DNA of 64,000 bases, taken from the NCBI GenBank assembly GCA_963573385.1, contig CAUYLG010017972.1, positions 1 through 64,000 of the forward strand. Reading direction: 5' to 3'. The notes under the pieces were generated by a model, which worked only from the letters and a program-made list of their open reading frames with translations, was not told the DNA's origin and searched no databases. Numbering within the stretch: position 1 is the first letter of the stretch; every line of letters starts with the position of its first letter. Positions 1-13,640 of this stretch are shown one piece after another. Origin of the DNA: Cacajao melanocephalus (Eukaryota > Chordata > Mammalia > Primates > Pitheciidae). Made by a program: the position numbers and the translations under genes.

Positions 1-440
1 AAAAGCAGAAGCTGCAATTTTAGTCTCTGATAAAACAGACTTTAAAGCAACAAAGACCATAAGAAACAAAGAGGGACATTACATGGTGGTGAAAGGATCA
101 ATGCAGCAAGAAGAGCTAACGATCCTAAATATATACACAACCAATACAGGAACACCCAGATACATAAGGCAGGATCTTAATGACTTACAAAGAGACTTAG
201 ACTCCCACACAGTAATAGTGGGAGACTTTAACATTACACTGTCAATATTAGACAGATCGATGAGATAGAAAATTAACAAGGATATCCAGGACTTGAACTC
301 AGACCTGGAACAAGTAAACAAATATTTACAGAACTCTCCACCCCAAACCCACAAAACATACATTTTTCTCAGTATCACATTACACCTATTTTAAAAGTGA
401 CTACATAATTGGAAGTAAATCACTCCTCAGCAATTGCACA
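1..440 (+). mobile_element. LINE-1 ORF2 fragment (endonuclease-domain region)
   Basis: The sequence follows L1 ORF2 from about the middle of the endonuclease domain. The 61-codon open stretch at 83-268 contains the GDFN motif characteristic of L1 endonuclease, and the sense match continues with several stops to about 440. It is cut by the window edge on the left and degenerate, so it cannot encode an active protein. Confidence 0.88.
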
Positions 441-554
441 GCATTTCACAGGTTTAAATAAAATATTGGTTGGCTGCTTATTTGTTATTTTCATCCCTTA
501 TTCCTTCCTGTCTCCATTGTTAAGCACGATTATTGGCATAAAAGAGGTTTTTAA

Positions 555-755
555 TACCCATTTTTAGACTGCATTCTAGCCTGGGCAATAGAACGAGAAT
601 CCCGTTCTCTCTCCCGCTTTCTCTTCCTCTTTCTTTCTCTCTTTCATTCTTTTTTCTTTCTTTCTTTCACTCTTTCTTTCTTCTTTTCTCTTTTTCTTTC
701 TAAAAAATAAAAAATAAAATAAATAAAAATAAAAATAATAAATGATAAAAAACCT
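555..755. repeat. Alu 3' end remnant, (TTTC)n and A/T-rich simple repeat
   Basis: A short Alu right-end fragment (about 568-605, GCATTCTAGCCTGGGCAATA) runs into a CT-rich tract with TTTC units (about 608-702) and then an AAAAT/AAATA-rich tract to about 755. Confidence 0.75.
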
Positions 756-759
756 ACCA

Positions 760-990
760 GTGGTTGAGAGTGCATGTCCCTATCACAGTGTTAAGTACTT
801 TACAAGGATCAGAGCAATGACCGTTTACTACAACCTTTTTGCAGTGGAAGAAACTAAGGCTGGAGGAGGTGAGATAACTTGCAGAAAGTAGCACCGCTAG
901 CAAGAGCTGGGGCCATTATCTACACTTGGGTCCTCTACCTCCAGAGCCAATGCCCTACTGAATCAAGAAAGCTGCACAGTTATCACTTTA
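760..990 (+). repeat. MIR SINE relic
   Basis: Recognisable MIR 3' half: the passage resembling 'gaagaaactaaggctggagg', then 'gataacttgcagaaagtag' and a coding-like 'gagccaatgccctactg' ending. It is strongly diverged. Confidence 0.65.
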
Positions 991-2335
991 TGATAAATGG
1001 TTTTTAAGGATTTACTTGCTCTGTAAGTTCATTTTATTTTGTCCATTCTTCTTAAAATGAGACATACTATAAATATCATTTTGAAAGTGTATTTGACATA
1101 TCTTAGTGAAGCTTATGCTCATTTGCAAAATACATCATATGCGTACATTTCTCCTTTGAATCAACAATGCGGAAATTTTAAAATATCCCTGGGGAAATGC
1201 TGGGTTTGGTTATCAGCACACCTTAAGGCATCAAATATTTTCAGAAAAATATATAAAGACATGAAGGTTTGTGCTCCCTTTCTCAAACATCCACTAATGT
1301 CCACAGCGGTGATGATCTGAAACGAGCAAAGTAGTTAACTATAGCATGCCTCAGGAGTTTCTTGTCAAAGTGCCAAATAATGATAATGAATGTGTCAGTA
1401 AGTGGGTTAGTCACTAAAGTTGTCATGGGTCACAAGGCATACTTTTCAGAATTTAACATTCCAGAAACCACTGAAAATGGTGAGAAAGTTCAGAGAAAAT
1501 GAGACAACCTCACAGTCTGGTGATGATGTTTCCCATGGAACACTGAATAAGGTAATTACGTTTTTTTCAATTGCAACTGCAAATTATATGATTCAAGGAG
1601 CACGTCATTACTTAAAATTCCTAAGGGGGAAAGATTATGTATTGGCACTACATTGTTTAAGAAAAGAAACTTTTTTTTTTAAATCTAAGCCCTTATCTGA
1701 AACATTATCTAAATACACTATGGTTCAAATGTGATTCTATGGAAATCAGTGAGTTAGAGAGGGAAAGTGAGTTGGGTGGGGAAAACCTGGGAATATTCTA
1801 AGACAAAAAGGTCAGAAAATATTCCAGACCTTGGTAATTTGGCTATAGCCAAGAACAGAAAATCAGGCAAAAGAAAATGAAACCCATCCATTATTTCCCT
1901 TAACTGCTATCCACTGTGCCACCTCCTGGCTAGGAAAAAGGGTTAGTCATGTGAAATACTAGGTTTTCACATCTTTCCATCCCTTTAAGAGAAAACTCAG
2001 AAGAGATAAGACTATCTTAGTATTTCTTTGCGAGTTTAACCATTCAGCTAAGGGAAATGCAGAAGACCAGCGCAAAGGCGAACGACCTCAGGGCCTCTTT
2101 TATCTGGGTTCATGAGGGAGTCAAGCACCAGCCTGTCTGCCTGCCTGCTTGTGCCTGCAGTTCTTCAGGGACAGGGAAATTATACTTCAGTTTTAAGTCT
2201 AGGGTTGAATAATATATCAGATCGGAAAAAAGGCTTGTCATTTTCCGGGTGCTTATGTGTAATTCAGAATCAGAGTATATTTTGATTTGAACTGGAAACA
2301 GAAATCTAGGAAATGTTTGCTTTGGTTTGGTTTGG
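991..2335. other. No recognisable feature
   Basis: AT-rich intronic sequence without a repeat family or RNA that I recognise. Open frames here (for example 1039-1320 and 1420-1734) have no family signature and no codon bias. Confidence 0.5.
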
Positions 2336-2339
2336 TTGG

Positions 2340-2525
2340 AAACGATGGACTGTGAAAAGAGCTCTGCACTCGGAGTGTAGAGACCTGAATTCCAGGCCTA
2401 TGTGTGCTGTTACTAGCTAGACAGATAGGAACAGCTCATTCAGCTTCTGAGATTACAGTGAAAGAGCTGGATTAGATGCTTATCTCTAAGATTCCTTGCA
2501 GCTCCATGAATCTTCTATGAATCTT
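2340..2525 (+). repeat. MIR-family SINE relic
   Basis: The order of motifs fits a MIR: 'gctctgcactcggagtgtag', a 'gacctgaattccaggcc' block, 'tactagctag', and an end reading 'ttccttgcagctccatgaat'. Confidence 0.65.
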
Positions 2526-2867
2526 TATTCAAGAACAGCTGTCTAAAAGAAATATCATCTGAACCACAGATGTTAACCTCAAATGTTATTTTGTCTTCCA
2601 GAAGCCACATTCAAATTTTTTGTAAATGATTAGTTTTAATATGTATTATTTAGCCCAATAATAGGGCCAAATTTGTATTAATTCAATATGTAATTGCTAT
2701 TAAATAATATTTTGTTTTAAATAATATTAATTAAATATTTTATATTATTTTCTTTGTACTAAAACTTCAAAATTGGTGTGTATTTTTAACTTGCATCCTA
2801 TCTTAATTTGGACTTGCCACATTTCAAGGGCTCATTAGTTATATGTCCCTAATGGCTGTGGAATTGA

Positions 2868-3180
<313 letters not shown>

Positions 3181-3479
3181 CTCGACTTTTCTTGCATAAA
3201 TAAAAATGAAGCATAGAGCCTACCTTCAAAATCAGAATCCACTTAAGGTAGAAAATCTATTCATTGAAACGTTAAGTTCAACAGGTTGAGGGTGATATAA
3301 GGGAAAAAGGTGACAATAAAAACAAGGGATAAGACTTTTCACAGGAATTGCCAATGGGAAAGATACAAAGGAAGGGTGTGTCATATGGAAATGAGAAGGT
3401 TGGACAGAAATAATGTCTGCCATCTCCAGGCCTGGTGCACAAAATCTACCCACATAATCCTCCACTCTCTATCTGCCCT

Positions 3480-3529
3480 TATCTGCAGATGTACGCACAG
3501 TATCTGCGGATGTACGCATAGTATCTGCC
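3480..3529 (+). repeat. 21-bp tandem repeat, 2.4 units
   Basis: Units at 3480-3500 and 3501-3521 differ at two positions, followed by a partial third. The conceptual translation repeats CTHSI. Too short to be more than a small minisatellite seed. Confidence 0.85.
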
Positions 3530-3566
3530 CTAAGAATCATGAAGCCACTAGCCACTAGGTCAGGGA

Positions 3567-3863
3567 TTCTTTCCTTTCTTTCTTTTTTTTTTAAGTGACA
3601 GGTTCTCACTCTTGCCCAGGCCAGAATGCAGTAGTGCAATTACAGATCACTGCACCCTCACTTGATCCTGGCTTCCAACGATCTTCCTACCTCAGCCTCT
3701 TAAGTAGCTAGGTCTATAAGCACGTGCCACTATACCTGGCTCGTTTTTGGTTTTGTAGAGACAAGGTCTCACTATGTTGCCCAGACTGGCCTCAAACTCC
3801 TGGCCTCAAGTGAGCCTCTTGACTTAGGCCTTCTACGGTGTTGGCATACGCACAGCCAGGTCA
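3567..3863 (-). repeat. Old Alu (antisense, AluJ-like)
   Basis: Antisense Alu with T-rich start, then the usual dimer order, but with many substitutions (for example 'gaatgcagtagtgcaatta'), suggesting an old subfamily. Confidence 0.85.
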
Positions 3864-5588
3864 AAGATTATTAATCTGGGGCCTGTAGACTCTTATGGGC
3901 TCTGTGGATAGAATTCAGGCCATCCAAACATTGAATGGAGGAAAAGAACACCTGTGTTTTATTAACCTTCAACTCAAATTCAGTATTTCCTCCAATTCTG
4001 AACAAACTACAGTGGAATTTAGCAGTACTTGTGACTTTGTCACCAACAGAGCTCACAGATGTTTTCATAGCACATTTAAGTTGCTGGATACCTTAGAATA
4101 GCACTTCTTCAAAACAACAGTTATTAAACTCTCCATGAGACCTTGTCATTGATTTTATCATATCACAAATTCTAAAAATATTTTGATAACTACAGTTCAA
4201 TAAAATTCATCTTTTATAATCCTCCGTATTTTTATTTTCATTTAAAAATGTAACTCTAAAAAGAGGTACACAGGCTTCAACAAACCAGCAAAAAGGTGCA
4301 TGGTATCATGCACTAGATGGGAAGAGTCTGGGTCCACACACAAGCCCACTCCCGTTCATTAACCCCCCCACCAAATCTTCTTGGAGAGTGTGATGAGTGA
4401 GATATAAATCATTATAAGCCACTGAGCTTTGAGGGATGGCTGCTTCAGCAGTTAGTCCATTCTAATTAATGTCCAACTGAAACATGGCTTCAGCCCACTG
4501 CCCACTGGTTAACATTGCCACCAGCTTCCATGCACTGAAGAGGACACCAGCAGTGATATGCTGGTAAACTGGATCTCAAAAAACAACAACACCACAAAAT
4601 GACTCCCACTATGGTTGATCTCAAGCTACCAATGTGATATCATTGAGCTCTGAGTTAGGAAAAGAGGCCTGGATTCAGCTCTTGCCAGCCAGTACGAGCT
4701 GGCTCCTAGCACACCGCTGGGGTTGCTCTTCCTTACAACCTTCCCGAAAAAGGTGTCTTCCTATTGCCCTTCCCTGGTTTGAGGGGAGGAGTATGTGTAG
4801 GACCTTGAGAATAGTTGTTTAAAGGTGCCTATTTAAACCCTTTCATAATGAATAAATAAAGCAGAATACCTTACAGGCAGTAATTTGTAAATTCAACAGC
4901 TGTTGAAAAGAATCTAATTAGTACTAATTACAATACTAGAGTGTCCCAACACATTATAATGCCATTGCTTCTGTAGAGGCATTGTGTTTAAACACTCTGA
5001 AACATTAATTAGTCTGCAGAACAAATGTGTGAGATAGGTATTATTCAGCAGTATGTGAAAGCCAATTATTTACTCTGCAAAGGCCTGATGCCATTACTGA
5101 TAGTAAAAACAGATTAACATAATGGTAGGACTGGGAAATGTGAGAATTACATCACATTTATTACATTATATTATTCATTTCTGACCCTCCTTTTCTGACT
5201 GGGCATTAGTACTGTCCTGATTTTCGTAGGAGAAACAGAAGGCAGCCAGTCGACAGGTCCAAAATCTGCAGAGAATCCAACTTCAGATTCAGCATGTCCT
5301 CAGGAAACTGTTGTGCCTGATTTACAGAGGTGAAAGTTCCCTTTATTTTTAATTTTTTATTGTATGCCTTACTTCCCAATATAAATATTTTCTTTGATAA
5401 TGAAGAATTTGCATGAACGTATCATTTTATTTAAAGTTAGTTTAAAGCGGCTGCAAAGGCTGCTTTGGCCTATTTGTAAATTCCATATTACATTCTGCTA
5501 ACATGTAGATGAATTTTAATTTCCAGATTAAGGCTATTTATAATCTACCATCTCACTCACTGAAAATATCCACTTCAAAAAGTAGCCA
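3864..5588. other. Mostly unique sequence; possible degraded LTR/DNA element near 4260-4500
   Basis: I see no gene. The stretch at 4400-4440 ending in 'taagccactgagctttgagg' resembles the 3' end of MaLR-type LTRs, but it is too diverged to assign. The remainder is AT-rich unique DNA. Confidence 0.4.
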
Positions 5589-5590
5589 AA

Positions 5591-5898
<308 letters not shown>

Positions 5899-6144
5899 TT
5901 AGAATTAAGATATGGAAACGGAAATGGAATCAAAAGTTTAAAAGTTTAGTAAATGTTTCCATTTATACCAAGGGTTTAGCTCATTTAAGGTAGCTAAAGC
6001 AGCTAAGTGAGTGTTCAAATCCTATCAAGCTGATACTCCTTTTCATTAAAGAAAAAGCTATGCATACTTGGAATTTCTGGAAGAAACACTTAGAATTTCC
6101 GGAAGAGCATTTGATATCCTGTTACCTTTTATCTGAGACATTTA

Positions 6145-6185
6145 CTTGCCTGGCACATAGTAGGCACTCAATAAATGTTAGCTTT
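6145..6185 (+). repeat. L2/MIR-type 3' tail
   Basis: The motif 'tggcacatagtaggcactca' followed by ATAAATG is the conserved end shared by L2 and MIR elements. Confidence 0.6.
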
Positions 6186-6995
6186 TACTACAGTGATTAT
6201 CGTTTCTCAGACCAGGAGTTGTTAGCATTTTAGTTAGGAACTAACATCTCAGTTAACAAACTCAGGTCTTCGTCATGCTCTAAAATTCTTACTTAACTTT
6301 AAATGTAAACAGTACATTTCAATTACTGTTACTAATTTAATTCTCCTCTCTAACAAAACTATTTTAAATATTTATACTCCAGATCTTACACATTTGCCAT
6401 TGTTGCTCATAAAATCTGGCTTTATTTTAACTCTAAGCCTGCATCTGCTTTGCTTAGACAACTTCTCCTGTGTCACTCATTCAGCATGAATTACACGGGA
6501 AATAATCCTTTAAACAAACACATTCAATCCAAATTTGGGAAATCTCCGAATTCTTTTTAGCTAATCATGGAAATTGTCACTCGTTCTGCGTGCGAACCGT
6601 AACTAAGGGCACAAGACCACTAATAATGATGTGCTTTTTAAAGTAACATCCACAATTTTCCTTCATTTCTGAATTAATCCTGCTCAGCTGCCCTGGCCCC
6701 AGACCAGCCCCATCTCAGCAGCTTCCTGTGTACATTCAGTTCTCTGCAGGCTGCTTCGTTCCTCTCCCAGGTCCATGGAGAAGGCTGGTAGCAGGTCAGT
6801 ACAGCTACATTCTGCCTAGATGTTCCAGCAGGCTACAGAAACACAGTAGTCATACTGCTCTTTCCTGAAGACTGGAGACTAGAAAGATTTTTTTCTATCT
6901 TCCATTTTTCTTACCATGCTCATGTTTGCCTCTGTGTTAGCACATGGAGCATATAATGACTGCTTTACCATCCTTGACTGCTAATTCCACCATGT
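6186..6995. other. No recognisable feature
   Basis: Intronic sequence without an identifiable repeat or RNA gene. Confidence 0.45.
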
Positions 6996-6999
6996 CTGT

Positions 7000-7420
7000 A
7001 ATTCCCGAGTCTATCTCTTATTATTTTCTTTATACTTGTGGATATTTCCCTGCTTCTTCTGCCTACTATGACAGTTTTTAACTGGATGCTGGATATTGTG
7101 AATTTTACATTGTTGAATGGGCATGTTGTTGTATTTCTATAAAGAATCTGCACTTTATTCAAACAGGCAGTTAAGTTACTTGGGATCGGTTTGATCTATT
7201 TGAGGTTTGCTTTTAAATTTTTATTAGAGCAGGTCCAGAGCAGCCTTCTAGTCTAGGGCTAATTTCTGCTCACTACTGCTGAGAACTCTAACCCATACCT
7301 ATATATTACAAGGCCTTTCTACTTTGGATGATGGGAACATGAACTATTTCCAGCTCTGAGTGAAGTCCAGGAATTCTTTGGCCCTATAAATCCAGAGACA
7401 CATGATCTTCTGTCCTAGAA
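7000..7420 (-). mobile_element. Ancient L1M fragment (antisense), tentative
   Basis: Phrases such as 'actggatgctggatattgtg' and 'ggcagttaagttacttggga' recur in old L1M sequence, and the block resembles the style of the L1M at 37.8-38.5 kb. Family and exact edges are uncertain. Confidence 0.5.
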
Positions 7421-7995
7421 AATAAGCTTTTACTTGTTTAATAATTTTCTCTCCTTCATTTTCTTCATTCTCTGTTTTCTGGGACTTCTGTTTAGTCAGA
7501 TATTGAAATTTTTGGACTGACCCTTTAATTTTTTTTTTATATTGCCTCTTCTATTTTCCATCTTTTAATCTTTGTGCTCTATTGTCTAAGCAAAGCAGAC
7601 AGAGGCTTAAAGTTAAAATAAAGACAAGTTTTATCAGCAACAATGGCAAATGTGTAATATCTGAAGTATACATACTTAAAATTGTTTTTTAGAGAGAAGA
7701 ATTAAGTTAATAACAATAACTGAAATGTACTGCTTTAATTTAAAATAAATAAGAATTTTAGATCTTAGAATTAGAGGCAAGATCTGCTCAACTTTATTTT
7801 CCAAAGCAACAATTAGATTTTGTAAAATGTTGATCATCAGATTTGTAATTTCCAAGAGTTCTTTCTTATTCTATTATTGTTTCTTCATTACATCTTGAAC
7901 TTGTTTTACAAATGCAATGCTTCTCTTATTTTCTAAGATATTCATTAGAGTTTAAATTTTTTTCTTCTCCTTTCATCCTTTCATTATGCAAATAT
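7421..7995. other. No recognisable feature
   Basis: AT-rich unique sequence; nothing assigned. Confidence 0.4.
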
Positions 7996-7999
7996 TTAT

Positions 8000-8120
8000 C
8001 AGTCAGGAACTGTGAACCAGACATTCATATATTTTCTGAGGGTGCTATTCATTTCATAGCAATCAATTGAGACAAAGATCCTGCTTTCATAGAGCTTACA
8101 TTCTAGTGGTGGCAGACAGT
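8000..8120 (-). repeat. L2-like relic (antisense)
   Basis: Contains 'agcttacattctagtggtgg' preceded by 'aatatttatcagtcaggaac', the arrangement seen in antisense L2 3' ends. Confidence 0.55.
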
Positions 8121-8126
8121 CAACAA

Positions 8127-8436
<310 letters not shown>

Positions 8437-8439
8437 TAA

Positions 8440-8740
8440 CAGGCATCCCCTCCCATTAAACCTTTCTCCCTCTTGCTCACTACACTCCCAACATAACACC
8501 CTTTCTTCAGTTCCTTCAAGTACTTTCTCCTCCTCCCCCTTCTATATGATGTTCTTTCTAGCCAAAATGTACTTCCCCTGGTTCTTCACACACATAGCAA
8601 CTTGTTATCCTTCTGAATACCACAGCCAAGTATATCTCAATTCCACACCCAATTGCCACCATCAGTTTTCTATCTCAGTGCTGTTTTTAATCCCTTCATG
8701 ACACTTAGCAAAATCTGTAATGTTGGTTACCTACTTAATA
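8440..8740 (+). repeat. L2 relic (sense)
   Basis: Pyrimidine-rich passages reminiscent of L2 3' regions ('tccctcttgctcactacact', 'atgacacttagcaaaatctg'). Strongly diverged, tentative. Confidence 0.5.
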
Positions 8741-10276
8741 GCCATTATGCTTCCTTCTTGCTAACGAAACCTGATTCTGTTTGGGTATCCATGACCCTCC
8801 CTATAACCATGTGCTTCAGAGAAATGGCTCTAACCCCGATTCAGAGGTGCACCTTGATTGGTCTAACCAAACGATGATAATTTCATACTCTTGCCAGTGA
8901 TGGCTTAGGAAGGAATGTGTGACACAATTCTGATCAGTGGGATGTAAGGGAAACTCTGCTAGTAAAGCATCTGGGAAAGGTTTCTTTGCTTTTATAAGGA
9001 GACTCAAAGAATAGACAGATCTCTTTTTAGCCTCTGGGACATTTCTGTGCCTGAGAATTTGATACCATTTGCTGCTGCAGCCACCTTTCAACCATGAGAG
9101 AGCTGGGCCACAGACAGTAGAAAGAAATTAGCTGGCTTTTGGTGATATCACTGAGCCACTTAATTAATCCTATCTTCATACATTGCTAAGTTCCCATGAG
9201 CTCTTCTTGAGGAATCTACTAGATAATGAGCTCCAAACGCCAGAGACACATCAACATAAGGACCGATGCATTAAATAACACTTAATTGTGAAACAAAGAG
9301 TGAATGAGAAAAGAGAATAGAATATAATTATTATATGTTTTAATGTAGTAAAATCATAAAGTTGAGGAAGAATTGGATTGGCATATACAAAAATTCTGTT
9401 TCTGATTTTAAAAGTAGTTTGTTCCACAGCTTTCCATAAGCAGAATTGATGATGGCATTATTTGTATGATCATTCTGAGACTGTTGTATTTGGTATGATA
9501 AAGCAAATGAGACTTTGAGTATATTTAATTCTATCATTGCCTTGTGCCTTTAAGAACCAAGATTCTCAGTGTAGAAAAGGATATGTATAAATATAATATT
9601 AAAAAGATACATTTTCCCTAGTACTGTACACTAAAAAAAAAAGTCCAGAAATAATGGCCAACCCACAGTTGTACAGTGAACATAGCTAGACTCAAATTGT
9701 AATACTGAAATACTATTTCCCACTAAAAGAAACCAGAGTTTCTTCTAGATTTTGCTTACTCCTGGTATGGGAGAGGAAAGATCTTGACCTACCAGGTGGC
9801 AAGGGAGCTATCAAATACTACTGGGGTAATTTCTAAAAATTCAGGAGCCGACTTGAAGAGTTTTTCATTGGTCAATGATGGGAAAATGGAGCTTCAGTCA
9901 AATAAGAATTACAATGAAATTCTTGAGTTCATAATGATTTTTATAGTCAATTGATCAGCTGTAAAGGATGACAAGAAACCAGTAAATTATCTTGAAAACT
10001 GATAAAAGGAAAAGATAACAGTTTTTCTCTGCTTTTGAACTATCAATACTAGGTAACCAAATGATAGATATGGCAAGTATTGCTCTATAAAATTATCTCA
10101 GCTAATAAATAACAAAATGGCATATTAAAATATCACTATTTCTCAACCCCCAATAAATTAATGGGTCTCAGCAATGAGCATCAACAAAACAGCTACTAAT
10201 ATTACAAAAAAGAGACAGCCAGCTATTATGTGCCTCCAGATGAAGAATACACACCACCACCTATAGTCTTAACAAA
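8741..10276. other. No recognisable feature
   Basis: AT-rich intronic DNA. Open frames on either strand lack any family signature. Confidence 0.45.
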
Positions 10277-10288
10277 AGGATTGATTCT

Positions 10289-10310
10289 TTTTTGTGGCTG
10301 CATAGTATTC

Positions 10311-10362
<52 letters not shown>

Positions 10363-10785
10363 CACATTTTCTTTATTGATGGGCATTTGGGTTCGTTTCA
10401 TATCTTTGCTATTTTGAATAGTGCTGCAATGAACATACGCATGCCATCCTTTGCAGGAACATGGATGGAGCTGGAGGTCACTGTTCCTGCAAACTAGTGC
10501 AGGAACAGAAAAACAAAAGCCACTTGTTCTCACTGATGAGTTGGAGCTAAATGATAAGTACACATGGACATGTAGAAGGGAACAATAGACACTGGGCCCT
10601 ATGAGAGGGCGGAGGGTAGGGGGAGGGAGACGATCAGTAAAAATAACTAATGACACTAGGCTTAATACTCAGGTGATGAAATAATCTGTAAAACAAACCC
10701 CTATGGCACTACATTTACCTGTGTAACAAACCTGCACGTGCTGCACCTCTTCTCCTGAAATTAACATAAAAGTTAAACAAAAGGG
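10289..10785 (+). mobile_element. 5'-inverted, truncated LINE-1 (twin-priming structure)
   Basis: Positions 10289 to about 10445 are antisense L1 from the ORF2 3' region, directly followed by sense L1 from the adjoining position ('tcctttgcaggaacatggat') through the 3' end and short A-rich tail. The 12-bp target-site duplication AGGATTGATTCT is at 10277-10288 and 10786-10797. This is the classic 5' inversion produced by twin priming. A (TA)n has grown inside the inverted part. Confidence 0.92.
10313..10359. repeat. (TA)n microsatellite
   Basis: About 22 uninterrupted TA units inside the inverted L1 segment, probably grown from the L1 GTATATGT site. Likely length-variable and hard to sequence or map. 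Confidence 0.95.
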
Positions 10786-10983
10786 AGGATTGATTCTGAG
10801 ACTGATCACATCTTACTATCTCTGTCAACTTGTGGAAAACACAGGAAAAACGTGTGGAACTGCACCATGAGTAAACTCCAGACTGTGGAAAACTCTACAT
10901 ATCAAACAGCTGAAGTCTTTCAACAGATAATCTGCAAGTAAAAGATATAGGAGAAATGTATAGATTAAAAGAGACATTTTTTG

Positions 10984-11317
<334 letters not shown>

Positions 11318-11389
11318 CTATGTTTAAAAACACATAGTTGGGTGATGAAACCATAAGGAAATAGAGGGAGACATTATTATAAAACCCAG

Positions 11390-11860
11390 GATTAGTGGGG
11401 TGGTAGTCTATCACTACATAGCCATACTTCACAGCGTTCATGCCTGTGTGTAGTCCTCTCTTGAATCTGGGCTGGCTCTGAGACCTGCTTTAACCAACAA
11501 AATGTGGCAGAGTAATGCGGCGCCATTCCAGGCTCAAGCCACAAGAAGTCCTAGAAGCTTCTACATACTTTTACACTCTAGCAGTGTAAGATCCTGACCC
11601 ACCATTTAAACAGTTCAGTATCGTATTGGAGAGGTCATGTAGAAAACCCACCTGGAGAAAAAGAAAGCCTTCTCAGCCACATCCAGCCACCAGCTGATTC
11701 ACCAGAGGCACACATCCACAGAAATGACCACCAGCAGAAATAAAAAGTAGAACTACCCAGGCTAGACCCATTTCAGCAGAACTGTGAGCAAACAAATGCC
11801 TGTTTTAAGAACTAGGACCATTGAGGTAGTTTAACAGGCATAAATAGATAACTGAAAATA
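11390..11860 (+). repeat. MaLR/MLT1-like LTR relic, tentative
   Basis: The order 'gaatctgggctggctctgag', 'caacaaaatgtggcagagta' and a terminal 'aatagataactgaaaata' is typical of old LTR-type repeats in human DNA. I cannot name the family with certainty. Confidence 0.45.
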
Positions 11861-12472
11861 GTGGTCATTTTTGGAGAAACAAAGAGGTCTAGAACTGGGA
11901 TGGGGCACATGGAAGGCTCCTTTGATGGCTAGTGAAGTTCTTTCTATTTCTTCACCTGGGTGGTGGCTACTAAGTATTTGCCTTATGATTCACTAAGCTA
12001 TGCATTTGTTCTGTGCGGCTGTCTAAGCCTATATTTTCTTTTAAAATGAAAATAGTTTTCAAATAGGAAAAAGAAAAAAACATCCACATGATTTGGCATA
12101 GAGACATTTACCTTTCTTCCAAAATTCCTTGAGACTCTGAATCTTTCAAAAGTCACTTCGGGGCTCCTAGTAAAAACTATTAATTTATTTTAATCCTATA
12201 GACGCATCCCATGCAACATCAAGCATAGAAATACAAAATTCTTTAGGTCCTAGACCTTGCAATTTGCAAAAGTTAATTAATTGCTTTCCTATCTCTAAAG
12301 CTTTTATTCTCTTCTCTAAGTGAGAAAAAAAAAATACGGTACCAAAGGCAGGGGGCACTTTTTAAAAGTTGGCATGCATTTTCATATTGGCAGCATCTTA
12401 CTAGTCTGTTTTTAAAATGAATTTTCCAGTTTCAAAGGAGAAAATCTGCATTTCATTTGGGGTTCTGTTTAA

Positions 12473-12506
<34 letters not shown>

Positions 12507-12530
12507 CGCGTGTATACATATGTGTATTCG
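12473..12530. repeat. (CT)n(TG)n compound microsatellite
   Basis: CT units followed by TG units, then a short GTGCGCGTG alternating stretch that could take up Z-form. Confidence 0.93.
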
Positions 12531-13640
12531 TTTTGAACTGCTGGTAAAGTGCCTTAAACAGACTGCAGCAGATGAATTGTTCTTTTATTCTTTTGCCTTC
12601 CTTTCCATTATGCTTTTATCTTAACTTCTGACTTCATTTCCCATTTCACGGTGCAAATTGTTATATGTACCTTATTTCTTAGAGTGATGTTACCCAGCTA
12701 TACTAACAAAAAATTAACATTTCTGATTAGGAGATTAAAATTCCCTGCCATAATTCACACTGCATATTTTGTAAAACATTCACAGTACATTTATTTTAAT
12801 GAAATTGGAAACTACCTTTACAAATTGGGCTCCTACTATGGCACTTTCTACCTGTGAACTCAGTTCAGACCTTCCCAGAGATTACAATAGAGTAAAACTA
12901 CAATCAACTCAGTGGTTCACGGTAAAAGATAATAAAAATTACTATTGTCACCCTAGTAGTTACCATTACTAGAGCACCTTTGATGATGTGGCCCTCTTAC
13001 AGCCGACATCCATAGTAAAAAGAAGTCTTTCATCAAGACCAAAGCTTGATTCATCGTCTAACTCTAAGGGGTTCGTCAAGGCTTGTATTAGAAGCCACAA
13101 GAGGGAAAGTCACTCTTTGTTCTACCAGTACAGGAGAAAATGTTAATGTGTCTCAGTCTACTGTCTTTTCTGTCTTTGTGGTCGACTCTAAGAAACTCAC
13201 AACTCACAAAATCCTTTATGGCTTTGCAACATGAGATTTGGCTTCCTAAAGAGCTTCCCATTTCTAAAGTTTTAGTTTCAATTCACAAAGACCAAAGGAA
13301 ATAGAAAGTAATTATTGATACTAGCAATTCCTAATTTGCAGTAGTTTTCCTTATTTGAAACTCCTGCTAGCTTCCTTGGTAGTCTGGCATGCTTGAAGGC
13401 ATTTTTTTTCACTTAAAATAGAAAATGATCAATATGCATTTGTGCATTATTCACAGTGGGCTCTCTCCCTCCTGTTTCCCCTATACCCACTACTCTGGAG
13501 GAGCTGCAGTTTCTCACTTCTTAGAAAAGCCTATTCATTTCTACAAATTAGGAGCTGAGAAAAATACTAATGGTATAATCGTCACCCACTTCCTACTTTC
13601 TTTGGATTAATTTTTCTTAAAGGAGAACCAGCAAGGCAGC
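12531..13640. other. No recognisable feature
   Basis: Unique intronic sequence; small open frames (12651-12857, 13046-13234, 13425-13610) show no homology that I recognise. Confidence 0.45.

Noticed and set aside
83..268. Possible active L1 endonuclease
   Set aside because: Only a short open piece of a degraded ORF2; stops follow and the rest of the element is missing.
3480..3529. CRISPR-like repeat array
   Set aside because: Contiguous tandem units without spacers in a vertebrate genome.
10315..10656. 113-codon minus-strand frame ending in YIYIYI
   Set aside because: Translation of the (TA)n and L1 3' end.
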